NCBI RefSeq assembly: GCF_011008905.1
Contig: NZ_JAAIVI010000020.1
Location: forward strand, 124,001 to 188,000
DNA from: Wenzhouxiangella sp. XN201
GTDB lineage: Bacteria > Pseudomonadota > Gammaproteobacteria > Xanthomonadales > Wenzhouxiangellaceae
Direction: 5' to 3'
DNA length: 64,000 nt
Both the position numbers and the translations under genes were made by a program. This document shows, piece after piece, positions 1 through 8,785 of the stretch; within the stretch, counting starts at the first letter, position 1, and every line of letters begins with the position of its first letter. The notes under the pieces were generated by a model, which made no database searches, was not told the DNA's origin, and was given only the letters and a program-made list of their open reading frames with translations.

Positions 1-1
1 G

Positions 2-1912
2 CTGATCCACCCCGAGTCGCAGAACCGCATCCGTCAGTACCGGCAGTGGCGCCCGCATGTGATCACCGATCACCACGAGATGGGGCGCAACAGCACCTTC
101 TTTTTCCAGCCGGGGATTCCCGAGCGTGCCAACCCGCTCATTCCCGCGGCCAACCAGGAGCTGACCGGCACGATTGCCGAGTTCCACGGTCGTGAGCTCG
201 ACGCCGCTGGTGAGCCCTTCTACGCGCGTGAATCCTTCGACGATTTCTACATCGGCAAGGGCTCGACCTATCCGGACGTTACCGGCGGCATCGGCATCCT
301 GTTCGAACAGAGTTCGAGCCGCGGCGTGGTCCAGGAAAGCGACTACGGCCTGAAGCAATTCGACGCCACCGTGGCCAACCAGGTGCGGACCAGTCTGTCG
401 ACCCTGGATGCAGCGGTAACGCACGCCGATGATCTGATTGATTATCAGCGCGATTTTTTCGCCGACGTCCGCGACCAGGCCGGCAGCTGGGAGCAGTCCG
501 GCTGGCTGCTCGGCGATGGCGGCGACCCCGCGCGTGCGCGCGCCCTGATCGACATGCTGTTGATCCATGGCGTCGAGGTGCGGCCGGTCGATGAGGCCGT
601 GACGATCGATGAACAGCGCCACGGCGCGGGTTCGGCCTGGGTCATCCCGGCCGATCAGGACCACTTCCTGCTGCTCAAGTCGATCTTCGAGCCGGTCACC
701 GAGATGGAGGTCGAGACCTTCTACGACGTGTCCGCCTGGCCGATGCACCTGGCGCACGATCTGCCGCTCACCCCAGTCCGGCGCCTGCCGGCGGCGGGTG
801 ATGCCCTGAACGAGCCGCCCGTTCATTCCGTGGCCGCACCGGCCAGTGAGGCCGTGGCCTGGATGATCCCATGGAACCAGTACCGGGCCGACTCGGTGCT
901 GGCCGAATTGCTGGCCGACGACTACCGGGTTCAGGTCGTCTCGGAACCGTTGACGACGGCTACCGATCGCGGCGAACGCGATTTTGAACGCGGCACCCTG
1001 ATCATTCATGCCGGCATCCAGCCGGACGAAAGTGATCCGGTTGCGGACCGCCTGGCCGAGCTGTCGGCGGCGCACGGCGTCGAGGTCGTGGCCGTGGAGT
1101 CGGGCCTGGCGCGATCGGGCATCGACCTCGGCTCGCCCTCGGCACCGGTGCTCGAACCGGTTCGACCGGCATTGCTGACCGGGCACGGTGTGAGCCCCTA
1201 TGCGGCCGGGGCGACCTGGCACTGGTTCGATACCCGCCTGGGCCAGCCGGTCACGCAGCTCGACACGAGCGACATCGGCCGGACCGACCTGTCGGATTAC
1301 ACGCATCTGATCGTGCCGCCGGGCTGGTACGGCTCATCCGACGACGGACTGAAAAAGACATTGGCCGGCTTCGTGCGTGACGGTGGCACGGTCCTGGCCT
1401 TCGGTGGCGCGGCAACCATGGTCGAGTCGCTGGATCTCAAGTGGTCGATGGTCGAGGACGACGAGAAAGATGAGGAGGAAGCGGACGAAGAGGAGCTCGA
1501 ACGCCGGCCCTATGGCGACTTCCGCCAGGATTCCGCACGCGAACTGATTGGTGGCAGCGCCCTGCGCGTCGACATCGACCGCACCCACCCATTGGGCTGG
1601 GGCTATGCCGACGACGAACTGGTGCTGTTCCGCCAGGGCCGGCATGTACTAAAAGCCGTCGACAATCCCTACGCCCAGGTCGCGGTCTATGCCGACGAAC
1701 CGTTGGCGGCCGGCTATCTGTCGGAAGACAACCGTGAGCGCCTGGCCGGCACGGCGGCGGTCAGCGTCATCCGCCACGGCAGCGGCACGGTGATCCGCAT
1801 CGCCGACGAACCCCTGTTCCGCGGTTATTGGCGCGGCGGAGAAAAACTTTTCGCCAATGCGCTGTTCTTCAGCCAGTTGGTTTCGCCGACGAAACTGCCC
1901 GACGAGGACTGA
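2..1912 (+). CDS. M14-family zinc carboxypeptidase, C-terminal part
   Basis: The reading frame is open from base 2, so the true start lies before the window; 636 residues are visible. The segment begins near the third zinc-ligand region of M14 peptidases (DHHEMG) and continues with GILFEQSSS, which fits the position of the catalytic glutamate. The C-terminal half has a class-I glutamine-amidotransferase-like fold pattern (LIVPPGWYGSSDDGL, then GGTVLAFGG), as in long bacterial M14 proteins of about 850 residues. A very acidic stretch (EDDEKDEEEADEEE) interrupts it near residue 485. It is probably exported and degrades peptides, but the signal peptide and the first zinc ligands are outside the window. 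Family confident, substrate unknown. Confidence 0.85.
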   Translation: MIHPESQNRIRQYRQWRPHVITDHHEMGRNSTFFFQPGIPERANPLIPAANQELTGTIAEFHGRELDAAGEPFYARESFDDFYIGKGSTYPDVTGGIGILFEQSSSRGVVQESDYGLKQFDATVANQVRTSLSTLDAAVTHADDLIDYQRDFFADVRDQAGSWEQSGWLLGDGGDPARARALIDMLLIHGVEVRPVDEAVTIDEQRHGAGSAWVIPADQDHFLLLKSIFEPVTEMEVETFYDVSAWPMHLAHDLPLTPVRRLPAAGDALNEPPVHSVAAPASEAVAWMIPWNQYRADSVLAELLADDYRVQVVSEPLTTATDRGERDFERGTLIIHAGIQPDESDPVADRLAELSAAHGVEVVAVESGLARSGIDLGSPSAPVLEPVRPALLTGHGVSPYAAGATWHWFDTRLGQPVTQLDTSDIGRTDLSDYTHLIVPPGWYGSSDDGLKKTLAGFVRDGGTVLAFGGAATMVESLDLKWSMVEDDEKDEEEADEEELERRPYGDFRQDSARELIGGSALRVDIDRTHPLGWGYADDELVLFRQGRHVLKAVDNPYAQVAVYADEPLAAGYLSEDNRERLAGTAAVSVIRHGSGTVIRIADEPLFRGYWRGGEKLFANALFFSQLVSPTKLPDED

Positions 1913-1928
1913 GGGCGGAAGATAAGCA

Positions 1929-1985
1929 AACCGCAAAGACGCGAAGAGCGCAAAGAATTAAGAGCGGCGCGTCTCTGCGCTTGGT
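1929..1985. repeat. Degenerate intergenic inverted repeat (element A)
   Basis: Starting 17 bases after the peptidase stop codon, the sequence iterates a short unit three times (CGCAAAGA, CGCGAAGAG, CGCAAAGAA). It is followed by a partly complementary arm (GCGTCTCTGCGCTTGGT). The architecture matches the better preserved elements at 8471-8620 and 46485-46629, but the arms here are shorter and poorly matched. Confidence 0.45.
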
Positions 1986-2003
1986 CAGGAAGTCGCTGTC
2001 GGG

Positions 2004-3050
2004 ATGTTTGGAAGGCTGGGAGGCTTGCTTGAACTGACAAGGGTGTACGGTACGGCGGCTGCCGGCATTGCGGTAGTCGCTTTACTCACCAGCTTGTTTA
2101 TCGAGTCCACAACGCCGCTCAAGGTGGATCTCGATCTTGTCCTCCAGTCTTCCGGCGACTCGACTTGGCTGGAGGTCGAAGCAGGGCTTTCCCGCTGGTT
2201 TCACAGCCAGGAGCTGCTTCAAGCGGAGGAATGTGGCATTGCTTCTGCTTCCTCCGGAAATGAACACCCGGTCTTCTCCTGTACCGTCACAGCGGCCGAT
2301 GTGGACGCGTTCTTCGATGCCTTCGAATTGCTCCAGCAGGAATTTCCTGTTGATGATGTCGAGATATATGGTTGGGAAATGGCAACCCGCCTGGCGTCCA
2401 ACGATATTCCGTTGTGGTCCATCGCTGTTGTTGCCGTCCTCTATTTTGTCCTTGTAGTGTTCATGACTCGGCACCTTGATGTTGGTCAGGATCTTGCGTC
2501 TGGTGCTCAGGCTTTGCGATCTCGTCCGTGGCTGCCACTTGCTCCGTTGGGGGTCTGGTTCGTAGTTGCAAATGTCAGTTTTGGTGTAATGGCCATGCTC
2601 TTCGGCGATTCCGTGCCATTACCGTTGGCCAGTGAACCCATTGTTGGCGAACGGGATCTCGAGTCGGCATTCCGATCAGGGATGGCCGTGATGCTTACGC
2701 CCTGGCACATCCTGCTGGCCACCGTGCTGGCTCCCTTGCTGGAAGAGACCGTGTTCCGCCAGGTTGCTTATCGACGACTTGCCGCACATCGCCGCGTCTG
2801 GATTCATGCGCTGGTGAACGCCTGGTTCTTCATGCTTGCGCACATCGCGGTCGCAGGGTTGGGTTGGGTGTTTGGTGTGGTCGGCAATCCGGTTCAATCT
2901 TCTGCTGTGGTTATTCCGGTCTGGTTCTTCGTGGGCTTGCTTTTTTTCTGGGTCAGGCACCGGTATGACTCATTGAGTCTCTGCATCTTCCTTCATGCCT
3001 TCTACAACGGCGCTACTCTGGTCGCCGTCTACTTGCTGCTTACCAGCTGA
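2004..3050 (+). CDS. CPBP-family intramembrane metalloprotease-like protein
   Basis: This 348-residue membrane protein carries the CPBP (CAAX protease and bacteriocin-processing) signature: EETVFR near residue 247, an HALVNAWFFMLAH helix, and LHAFYN near the C-terminus, which supply the glutamate, arginine, histidine and asparagine of the active site. The N-terminus has one hydrophobic helix (about residues 13-33), then an extracytoplasmic domain of about 100 residues containing two cysteines, then the membrane core. It may process a membrane or secreted peptide, but nothing nearby indicates a partner. Base composition is lower in GC than in neighbouring housekeeping genes. No strong ribosome-binding site precedes the chosen ATG. 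It is convergent with hemN. Confidence 0.8.
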   Translation: MFGRLGGLLELTRVYGTAAAGIAVVALLTSLFIESTTPLKVDLDLVLQSSGDSTWLEVEAGLSRWFHSQELLQAEECGIASASSGNEHPVFSCTVTAADVDAFFDAFELLQQEFPVDDVEIYGWEMATRLASNDIPLWSIAVVAVLYFVLVVFMTRHLDVGQDLASGAQALRSRPWLPLAPLGVWFVVANVSFGVMAMLFGDSVPLPLASEPIVGERDLESAFRSGMAVMLTPWHILLATVLAPLLEETVFRQVAYRRLAAHRRVWIHALVNAWFFMLAHIAVAGLGWVFGVVGNPVQSSAVVIPVWFFVGLLFFWVRHRYDSLSLCIFLHAFYNGATLVAVYLLLTS

Positions 3051-3113
3051 TTGCGCACAGATCCGTCGCGCCCGTTCAGCGTGGTTCAGATGCTCCCTGA
3101 ATATGCTGACAGT

Positions 3114-4508
3114 TCAGACAATGCGCGAAAAACGCCCCTGCGACTGGCCGGCTGGCGCCAGGTAGGCATCGAAGGTCTTGGCGATGGCGCGCAGGAACAG
3201 CAGGCCGTTTTCGGTCACTTTGAAGCCGTGCTCTTGGAGCTCGATCAGGCGGTCGTCGGCCAGGGGCTGAAGCCGCTGGATTTCGGCGGCGAAGCATTGT
3301 TCGAAATCCAGGCCGTGGGCGCGGCCGACGGCCGGGAAGTCGAGCGCTCCGTTGCACATGATGCGCTCGATGATGTCGGCGCGGATGTGGTCATCGGACG
3401 AGCGGGTCAGACCGCGTGCGGTCGGCAGGCGGTCCTCGATCAGCGATACGGTCCAGTCCTCGAGCTTGCGGTGATTCTGGGCGAAGCTGTCGCCGACCTG
3501 GCTGATGGCGCTGGGGCCGAAGCTGACCAGGTCGAGCCCGCCGTGCGTGGAATAGCCCTGGAAGTTGCGCACCATGCTGCCGTCGCGCTTGGCCTTGACC
3601 AGCGAATCGTCGGGCCGGGCGAAGTGATCCATGCCGATGAACTCGTAGCCGGCGTCGAGCAGGCGCGCGAGCGTGTTGCGGAAGATCGCCAGCTTGGTGG
3701 CCGGGCTGGGCATCTGGTCGTCCTGGATCTGGCGCTGAGCCTTGAACAGGTGCGGCAGGTGGGCGTAGTTGAACAGCGAGATGCGGTCGGGGTTCATGTG
3801 GATGATCGACTCGACCGTGCGCGAAAAGCCCGTCGTCGTCTGCAGGGGCAGGCCGTAGATCAGGTCGACGCTGATCGATTCGAAGCCCACGCCGCGGGCG
3901 GCGCCAAGAACGGAGGCGACCATGGCGGTGTCGTGAACGCGGTTGACCGCCTTCTGCACCTCGGGATCGAGATCCTGTACGCCGATGGACAGACGGTTGA
4001 AGCCGATCTTCCTGAGTTCGCGAATGCCGGCCGGATCGACTGTACGCGGGTCGATTTCCAGGCCCAGTTCGGCATCGGGTGCAAACCTGAAGTGTGTTCG
4101 AAGTAGCGCCATGAGCTGACGGATCTGCTCGGTGCTCAGAAACGTGGGCGTGCCGCCGCCGAGATGGAGCTGGCGCACCGGCCGGTCGCGATCGAAGCGC
4201 GGCGCGACCAGGCGGAGTTCCTTTTCCAGGTTGACCAGGAATTCCTGCCCGGCGGTGGTCGAGCGAGTGATCACCCGATTGCAGGCGCAGTAGAAGCACG
4301 GGCTGGCGCAAAACGGCACGTGCACGTACAGCGACAGGCCGGCCGGCATCGGCAGCCGGTTGCTCTCGGCAATGGCCGCCTCGTATTCGGCCGGACCAAA
4401 GTCCTCGCTGAACTGGACCGCGGTCGGATAGGAAGTGTAGCGGGGGCCTTCGCCGCCGTACTTTTCAATCAGGTCGGCGTCGAATACGGGTCGCATGAGT
4501 TCTGACAT
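3114..4508 (-). CDS. hemN: Oxygen-independent coproporphyrinogen III oxidase
   Basis: This radical-SAM enzyme oxidatively decarboxylates coproporphyrinogen III to protoporphyrinogen IX when oxygen is scarce. At 464 residues it has the usual HemN length. The iron-sulfur cluster cysteines are visible as Cys67, Cys71 and Cys74 (CASPCFYCAC), and the GGGTPTF SAM-binding stretch follows. The C-terminal HemN domain is present (GLTRSSDDHIRADIIERIMCNG region). It stands alone, divergent from the S9 peptidase gene, with an FNR-type box about 70 bases upstream of its start. That fits induction together with the cbb3 oxidase operon downstream in this window. Confidence 0.95.
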   Translation of the reverse strand: MSELMRPVFDADLIEKYGGEGPRYTSYPTAVQFSEDFGPAEYEAAIAESNRLPMPAGLSLYVHVPFCASPCFYCACNRVITRSTTAGQEFLVNLEKELRLVAPRFDRDRPVRQLHLGGGTPTFLSTEQIRQLMALLRTHFRFAPDAELGLEIDPRTVDPAGIRELRKIGFNRLSIGVQDLDPEVQKAVNRVHDTAMVASVLGAARGVGFESISVDLIYGLPLQTTTGFSRTVESIIHMNPDRISLFNYAHLPHLFKAQRQIQDDQMPSPATKLAIFRNTLARLLDAGYEFIGMDHFARPDDSLVKAKRDGSMVRNFQGYSTHGGLDLVSFGPSAISQVGDSFAQNHRKLEDWTVSLIEDRLPTARGLTRSSDDHIRADIIERIMCNGALDFPAVGRAHGLDFEQCFAAEIQRLQPLADDRLIELQEHGFKVTENGLLFLRAIAKTFDAYLAPAGQSQGRFSRIV

Positions 4509-4573
4509 GGTGGCTCTGCCGCATGTTTTCGTTGATTCGGGGCCCAGCGTAGTGCTGCCGCGGGCGCCTCGAC

Positions 4574-4587
4574 TTGATTCCTGTCAA
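4574..4587 (-). promoter_or_regulatory. FNR/Anr box upstream of hemN
   Basis: Read on the hemN strand the site is TTGACAGGAATCAA, one base away from the FNR consensus TTGAT-N4-ATCAA. Its centre is about 72 bases upstream of the hemN start codon. hemN is a classic FNR/Anr target. The site also lies upstream of the divergent S9 peptidase gene, so an effect there cannot be excluded. Confidence 0.75.
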
Positions 4588-4684
4588 AAAAGTGCATTTC
4601 AGGTCCCTGAATGTCCGCGGCCCGCCCGGCCAGGGCTTTCTGCTACATTGCGGGGCCGAGATCTTCTGACGGAGGAAAACGCCC

Positions 4685-7189
4685 GTGTTCCGCATAACGC
4701 TGCTTGTCGCCATCGCACTTTTCAGTCTGCCCCTTTCTGCCCAGGACAACGGGAACGAGGGCGAGAACAACCCGCCCACGATTGAAATCGGGCGAGTGCT
4801 GTCGCTCGGACCGCTGCCGGTCGATACCGATCGCCTGTCCCGGTCCGGCCATGCTGGTGCCATGCAGCGGGCGCTGGTCGGCCAGCTCGACGAGGGTGAG
4901 CTGCCCGCCGCTGGGGGCGAATTGTCGATCTTCGGCCAGTCCGCGAGCTGGGGCGAAATCGAACCGGCGGAATTTGCGGAAGAATCGGCGCTGATGCTCT
5001 GGTGGTTTCAGCTCGAAGCCGATCGCTTCGTGCGCGGGCACCTGAAAATCGAGGGCTTCGAGAAGCCGGTTGTGTACGTCGATGGCCGACTGATCGAATC
5101 CGGCGACGACGGTTACGCCCTGGATCTTCGCAACGGCAGCCACGGCATCTGGATCGTGCACGCCGGTGCTTCGGCCGAAGGCGATCCAGCACTGCGATGG
5201 ACCGGGCGGGAGGCGCAGGACCGGGTATCGGTCTCCCTGCGCCCCGAGCGCCGTGTTTCGGCGCAGCTTCTGACCAACGCCGAAACGGTCGGCGACATGG
5301 CCATCTCGCCGGATGGTCGCTACCTGGCGCTGGCCTTCGAACGCCGTGACGAGCCGGCCGATGCCGATATCCAACGCCTTGAAATCCGCGACCTGCAGAC
5401 CGACCGCATCGTGCGGCACTGGACCGGCGAGCGTCCCGCTGCCCTGGCCTGGAGCCCTGACGGCCGCAGCCTGGCCATTCAGCAGGGTGACAGCCTGTGG
5501 CTGCTCGACCGCGAAAGCGGCCGGGCACGCGCCCTGCTGCTCGAGCACGAGGGTCTCGGCAGCTGGCGCTGGCACCCGGATTCCGATTCGATCATTTTCA
5601 GCTGGACCGACAAGGACGACAGCGAAACCGACAAGCGCCGGCGTCTGCGCGCGCTCGAGGACCGCTGGGCCGGTTTTCGCGACAATAGCCAGATTCACCA
5701 GGTCGATATCGAAAGTGGCCTCGTCCGGCCACTGACCGCCGCCGATCGTTCGGTCACCCTGCACGATGTGGAAGGCGATCGCCTGTTACTGTCGCAGCGC
5801 AGCATCGACTACGCCGAGCCACCGCACAGTCTGTTTCGCATCTTCGAGCTGAACCTCGATGGACTGGAAGAGCGCGACGTCGTCGAGTTGCGCCAGTTCG
5901 ACGATATCCGCTTTGCCGAGGATGGCTACTGGCTGCTGGCCGGTCCGGGCCTGCCGATGGGCGACGGCAAGACCCTGGGCGAGGAACGTGCCGCCAACGA
6001 GTACGACACCCAGCTCTACCTGCTGGCTGCCGATGGGGCGTCGGCGACCAGCGTCAGCCGTGACTTCGATCCGGCCTTCAGTGGCATCGAGCGCCTGGCC
6101 GACGGCGACCTGCTGCTCTCGGCCGTCGATGGCGAGCGTTCCGCGCTGGTGCATTTCGACGGCGTCGACCAAGTACTGACCCGGGTTGATATCGGCGTGG
6201 AAGTTATGGAAGGCTTCGTCGCCTCGCGTACCTCACCGCCGACGGTGGTCGTTCGCGGCAGCGATGCCACGGCACCGCAGCGTGTCCATCGGGTCGGCAT
6301 CGACGGCGGCATCGAAATCCTGTTCAATTCGCGCGCATCGTCCTATGCCGATGTGGTGTTCGGTGAGGTGCGCGACTGGTCATTCACCAATGCCGACGGC
6401 GAGGCCATCGAGGGTCGCTATTACCTGCCGCCGGACTTCGACCCCGAAAACGAGTATCCGCTGATCGTCTACTACTACGGCGGCACCATGCCGGTGAATC
6501 GTCAGTTCACCGGCCGTTATCCCTTCAACCTGTGGGCGGCCAACGGCTACGTGATCTACGTGCTGCAGCCGCGCGGCACGATCGGCTATGGCCAGGATTT
6601 CTCGGCCAGACACGTCAACGCCTGGGGCGAGTACACCGCTGACGACATCATCGAGGGCACGCAGAAGTTCGTCGCGGCGCACGAATTTGTCGACGGCGAG
6701 AGGATCGGCAACATCGGCGCCAGCTACGGCGGTTTCATGACCATGTACCTGGCCACGAAGACGGACCTCTTCGCAGCCTCGATCTCGCATGCCGGCATCA
6801 GTGCGCTGACCAGCTACTGGGGTGAAGGCTGGTGGGGCTACGGCTATTCCGGCATCGCCAGCCGCGGCAGCTTCCCCTGGAACAACCGCGAGCTCTACGT
6901 CGAACAAAGCCCGGTTTACAACGCCGACAAGATCACCACGCCCATGCTGCTACTGCACGGCGATTCCGACACCAACGTTCCACCGGGCGAGAGTCACAAC
7001 ATGTACACCGCGCTCAAGCTGCTCGGCCGCGAGGTCGAAATGGTCGAGTTCCCCGGCGAGGACCACTGGATTCTCGATCGCGAAAAGCGCTACGTCTGGT
7101 GGGACACGATGCTGGCCTGGTACGACAAGTGGCTCAAGGATGAGCCGCAGTGGTGGCAGTACCTGTATCCGGAAGCGACTGATGAATGA
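4685..7189 (+). CDS. Secreted S9-family prolyl oligopeptidase
   Basis: This 834-residue serine peptidase has a signal peptide (residues 1-19, ending SAQ), a WD-like beta-propeller region with repeats such as SPDGRYLAL and SPDGRSLAI, and a C-terminal alpha/beta-hydrolase catalytic domain. The catalytic serine is in GASYGGFM (about Ser680), with an aspartate in HGDSDTNVP (about residue 760) and the histidine in EDHW (about residue 794). The GTG start is supported by a strong GGAGG sequence upstream. It probably degrades peptides outside the cytoplasm. Its stop overlaps the start of the next gene by 8 bases, so the two are likely cotranscribed. Confidence 0.92.
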   Translation: MFRITLLVAIALFSLPLSAQDNGNEGENNPPTIEIGRVLSLGPLPVDTDRLSRSGHAGAMQRALVGQLDEGELPAAGGELSIFGQSASWGEIEPAEFAEESALMLWWFQLEADRFVRGHLKIEGFEKPVVYVDGRLIESGDDGYALDLRNGSHGIWIVHAGASAEGDPALRWTGREAQDRVSVSLRPERRVSAQLLTNAETVGDMAISPDGRYLALAFERRDEPADADIQRLEIRDLQTDRIVRHWTGERPAALAWSPDGRSLAIQQGDSLWLLDRESGRARALLLEHEGLGSWRWHPDSDSIIFSWTDKDDSETDKRRRLRALEDRWAGFRDNSQIHQVDIESGLVRPLTAADRSVTLHDVEGDRLLLSQRSIDYAEPPHSLFRIFELNLDGLEERDVVELRQFDDIRFAEDGYWLLAGPGLPMGDGKTLGEERAANEYDTQLYLLAADGASATSVSRDFDPAFSGIERLADGDLLLSAVDGERSALVHFDGVDQVLTRVDIGVEVMEGFVASRTSPPTVVVRGSDATAPQRVHRVGIDGGIEILFNSRASSYADVVFGEVRDWSFTNADGEAIEGRYYLPPDFDPENEYPLIVYYYGGTMPVNRQFTGRYPFNLWAANGYVIYVLQPRGTIGYGQDFSARHVNAWGEYTADDIIEGTQKFVAAHEFVDGERIGNIGASYGGFMTMYLATKTDLFAASISHAGISALTSYWGEGWWGYGYSGIASRGSFPWNNRELYVEQSPVYNADKITTPMLLLHGDSDTNVPPGESHNMYTALKLLGREVEMVEFPGEDHWILDREKRYVWWDTMLAWYDKWLKDEPQWWQYLYPEATDE

Positions 7190-7736
7190 ACCGGACCGAA
7201 CGCTCGCCCTGGTCGATCGGCAGGGGGTCGAGGCCTTGCTCGATGAAGTGGCCCGGGTCATGGCCCCGCAGTTGGAACCCGAGACTGCGCTGGTCGGCCT
7301 GCTCAGGCGCGGAGCGCCCCTGGCCCGGATGCTGGCCGAACGTCTCGAGCGCATCAATGGTAGGGCGCCGGAGGTGGGCGAGCTCCTGCTCAAGCGCTAC
7401 GGTGATGATCTGACGCTGCTGCACGATCGGCCCGCCCTGGACGAGGACTCGCTGGACATCGACGTTACCGGACGCCACCTGATCCTGGTCGACGACGTGC
7501 TCTACACCGGTGAATCCGCATTTCGCGCGGCCGGTTTTCTGCGTGCTGCAGGTGCCAGCCGGCTGCAAATCGCAGTGCTGTGCGCCCGCGACGAGCAATT
7601 CATGCCGGTGCATGCCGAATTCGTCGGCCGCCGGATCGACGTCGGGGAGGGCTGGGTAATCGAATGTTCGGTGCCGCCTTACGAATCCGAGCTGGGCATT
7701 GCGATCAAGCACCACTCGACGATCGCTTCGGATTGA
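7182..7736 (+). CDS. PyrR-type phosphoribosyltransferase
   Basis: This 184-residue protein has the type-I phosphoribosyltransferase fold with the PRPP loop LILVDDVLYTGESA (residues 100-113) and an upstream GLLRRGAPLA segment typical of PyrR. PyrR proteins bind UMP and have uracil phosphoribosyltransferase activity; in some bacteria they regulate pyr genes. No pyrB or pyrC is adjacent here, so the regulatory role is unproven. The ATG overlaps the end of the S9 peptidase gene by 8 bases, which implies translational coupling. An internal start of the longer open frame was chosen because the upstream part is out-of-frame peptidase sequence. Confidence 0.8.
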   Translation: MNEPDRTLALVDRQGVEALLDEVARVMAPQLEPETALVGLLRRGAPLARMLAERLERINGRAPEVGELLLKRYGDDLTLLHDRPALDEDSLDIDVTGRHLILVDDVLYTGESAFRAAGFLRAAGASRLQIAVLCARDEQFMPVHAEFVGRRIDVGEGWVIECSVPPYESELGIAIKHHSTIASD

Positions 7737-7748
7737 TCGCCGCCCAGT

Positions 7749-8462
7749 TCAACCGCCGACACACTCGACCAGGAACTGCATCCACGGATGGTCGACGGCA
7801 TGGGCCAGCCACGGCCCGGCCGCGATCAGCAGCCCGGTCAGCGCCAGCAGGGCGGCGGCCAGCCAGCGAAGGCCCGGGCGGTTGATGGCTGAGCGGAATT
7901 TCAGCATCACGAGGCCGCCGCCGAGCAGCAGGGGCACAGTGCCGATGCCGAAGGCCAGGATCATGGCGGTGGTGGCCATCGGGTCGGCCAGCATTACCGC
8001 GGTGGCGATGACCGTATAGAGCAGGCCGCAGGGCAGCAGGCCCCAGAGCAGGCCCAGGCCGATGGCGTTGTCGAGCGAGCGCACCGGCAGGAACTTCGAA
8101 AAGACCGGCATCATGCGTCGAGTCAGCGGCGCGGCGAATTGCCCGGCGACGTCGCGGAAGCGGCCGGGCAGGGCAATGTAGACGGCCATCAGCACGATGA
8201 TGGCGCCGAGCAGCCAGCGCATGATTTGCGGCGCCGCTTCGGGTATGGCGGCGGCCGGCAACATGCCGAGGCCGGTGGCGATCAGCCCGATGGCCAGGTA
8301 GCTCGAAATCCTTCCGACATGAAAACCGATCGCCAGCGCGCCGCGGCCAGCGGGTATCTGGGCATGCAGCAAGCCGACGATCCCGCCGCACATGCCCAGG
8401 CAGTGCGTCGACCCGAACAATCCGGCGAGCAGGCCTGTCAGCAGTGCAGTCTCAGCATTCAT
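7749..8462 (-). CDS. TauE/SafE-like (DsbD-type) membrane protein
   Basis: This 237-residue polytopic membrane protein has an N-terminal FGSTHCLGMCGG motif and a second LPCGLLYT motif. These pseudo-symmetric cysteine-containing segments belong to the DsbD-like/sulfite-exporter-like family found beside cbb3 oxidase genes. Homologues are usually annotated as sulfite exporter TauE/SafE family proteins; a role in metal or redox supply for oxidase assembly is suggested by context only. It lies downstream of ccoS on the same strand but is separated by about 125 bases of inverted-repeat sequence. It ends 12 bases from the convergent phosphoribosyltransferase gene. Confidence 0.8.
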   Translation of the reverse strand: MNAETALLTGLLAGLFGSTHCLGMCGGIVGLLHAQIPAGRGALAIGFHVGRISSYLAIGLIATGLGMLPAAAIPEAAPQIMRWLLGAIIVLMAVYIALPGRFRDVAGQFAAPLTRRMMPVFSKFLPVRSLDNAIGLGLLWGLLPCGLLYTVIATAVMLADPMATTAMILAFGIGTVPLLLGGGLVMLKFRSAINRPGLRWLAAALLALTGLLIAAGPWLAHAVDHPWMQFLVECVGG

Positions 8463-8470
8463 TGATGATT

Positions 8471-8620
8471 GGAACCACAGAAGGCACGGAAGACACGGAA
8501 AACGGTTGTGTGTTCATGGCGCCGGCAGCAGTCATCGTGCAAGGGTTTTCATGCATGGCATCCTGATTGTCGAACTGATCAACTCTTTCAATCCGTGTCT
8601 TCCGTGCGTTCCGTGGTTCC
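8471..8620. repeat. Intergenic inverted repeat (element B)
   Basis: Arms at 8471-8499 and 8592-8620 are complementary at 27 of 29 positions. Each arm is a threefold repeat of a 9-base unit (CACAGAAGG, CACGGAAGA, CACGGAAAA on the left). The roughly 92-base core shows no gene. The right arm is translated as the last residues of CcoS. The same design with different unit sequences is seen at 46485-46629. Confidence 0.8.
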
Positions 8621-8785
8621 ACGCTCCTTTCGCTTTTCTTGAGGCTCGTCATCTTCGTCGAGGATATCCAAAGCCGGGGTGTCGAGGTCTTCGAACTGGT
8701 CGTTGCGCATTGCCCAGAAGAACGCGCCGATGGCCAGGAGCATCAGGAGCACCGACAGGGGAATGAGGACGTAGATGATGTTCAT
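8588..8785 (-). CDS. ccoS: cbb3-type cytochrome oxidase assembly protein CcoS
   Basis: This is a 65-residue protein with one N-terminal membrane helix (IIYVLIPLSVLLMLLAIGAF) followed by FWAMRNDQFEDLDTPA, the conserved CcoS core. CcoS is needed for assembly of active cbb3 oxidase. Its ATG overlaps the ccoI stop codon (ATGA), so it is translationally coupled. The tail (GTTERTEDTD) is encoded inside the right arm of the inverted repeat at 8592-8620, which suggests that the repeat replaced or extended the original C-terminus. Confidence 0.9.
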   Translation of the reverse strand: MNIIYVLIPLSVLLMLLAIGAFFWAMRNDQFEDLDTPALDILDEDDEPQEKRKERGTTERTEDTD

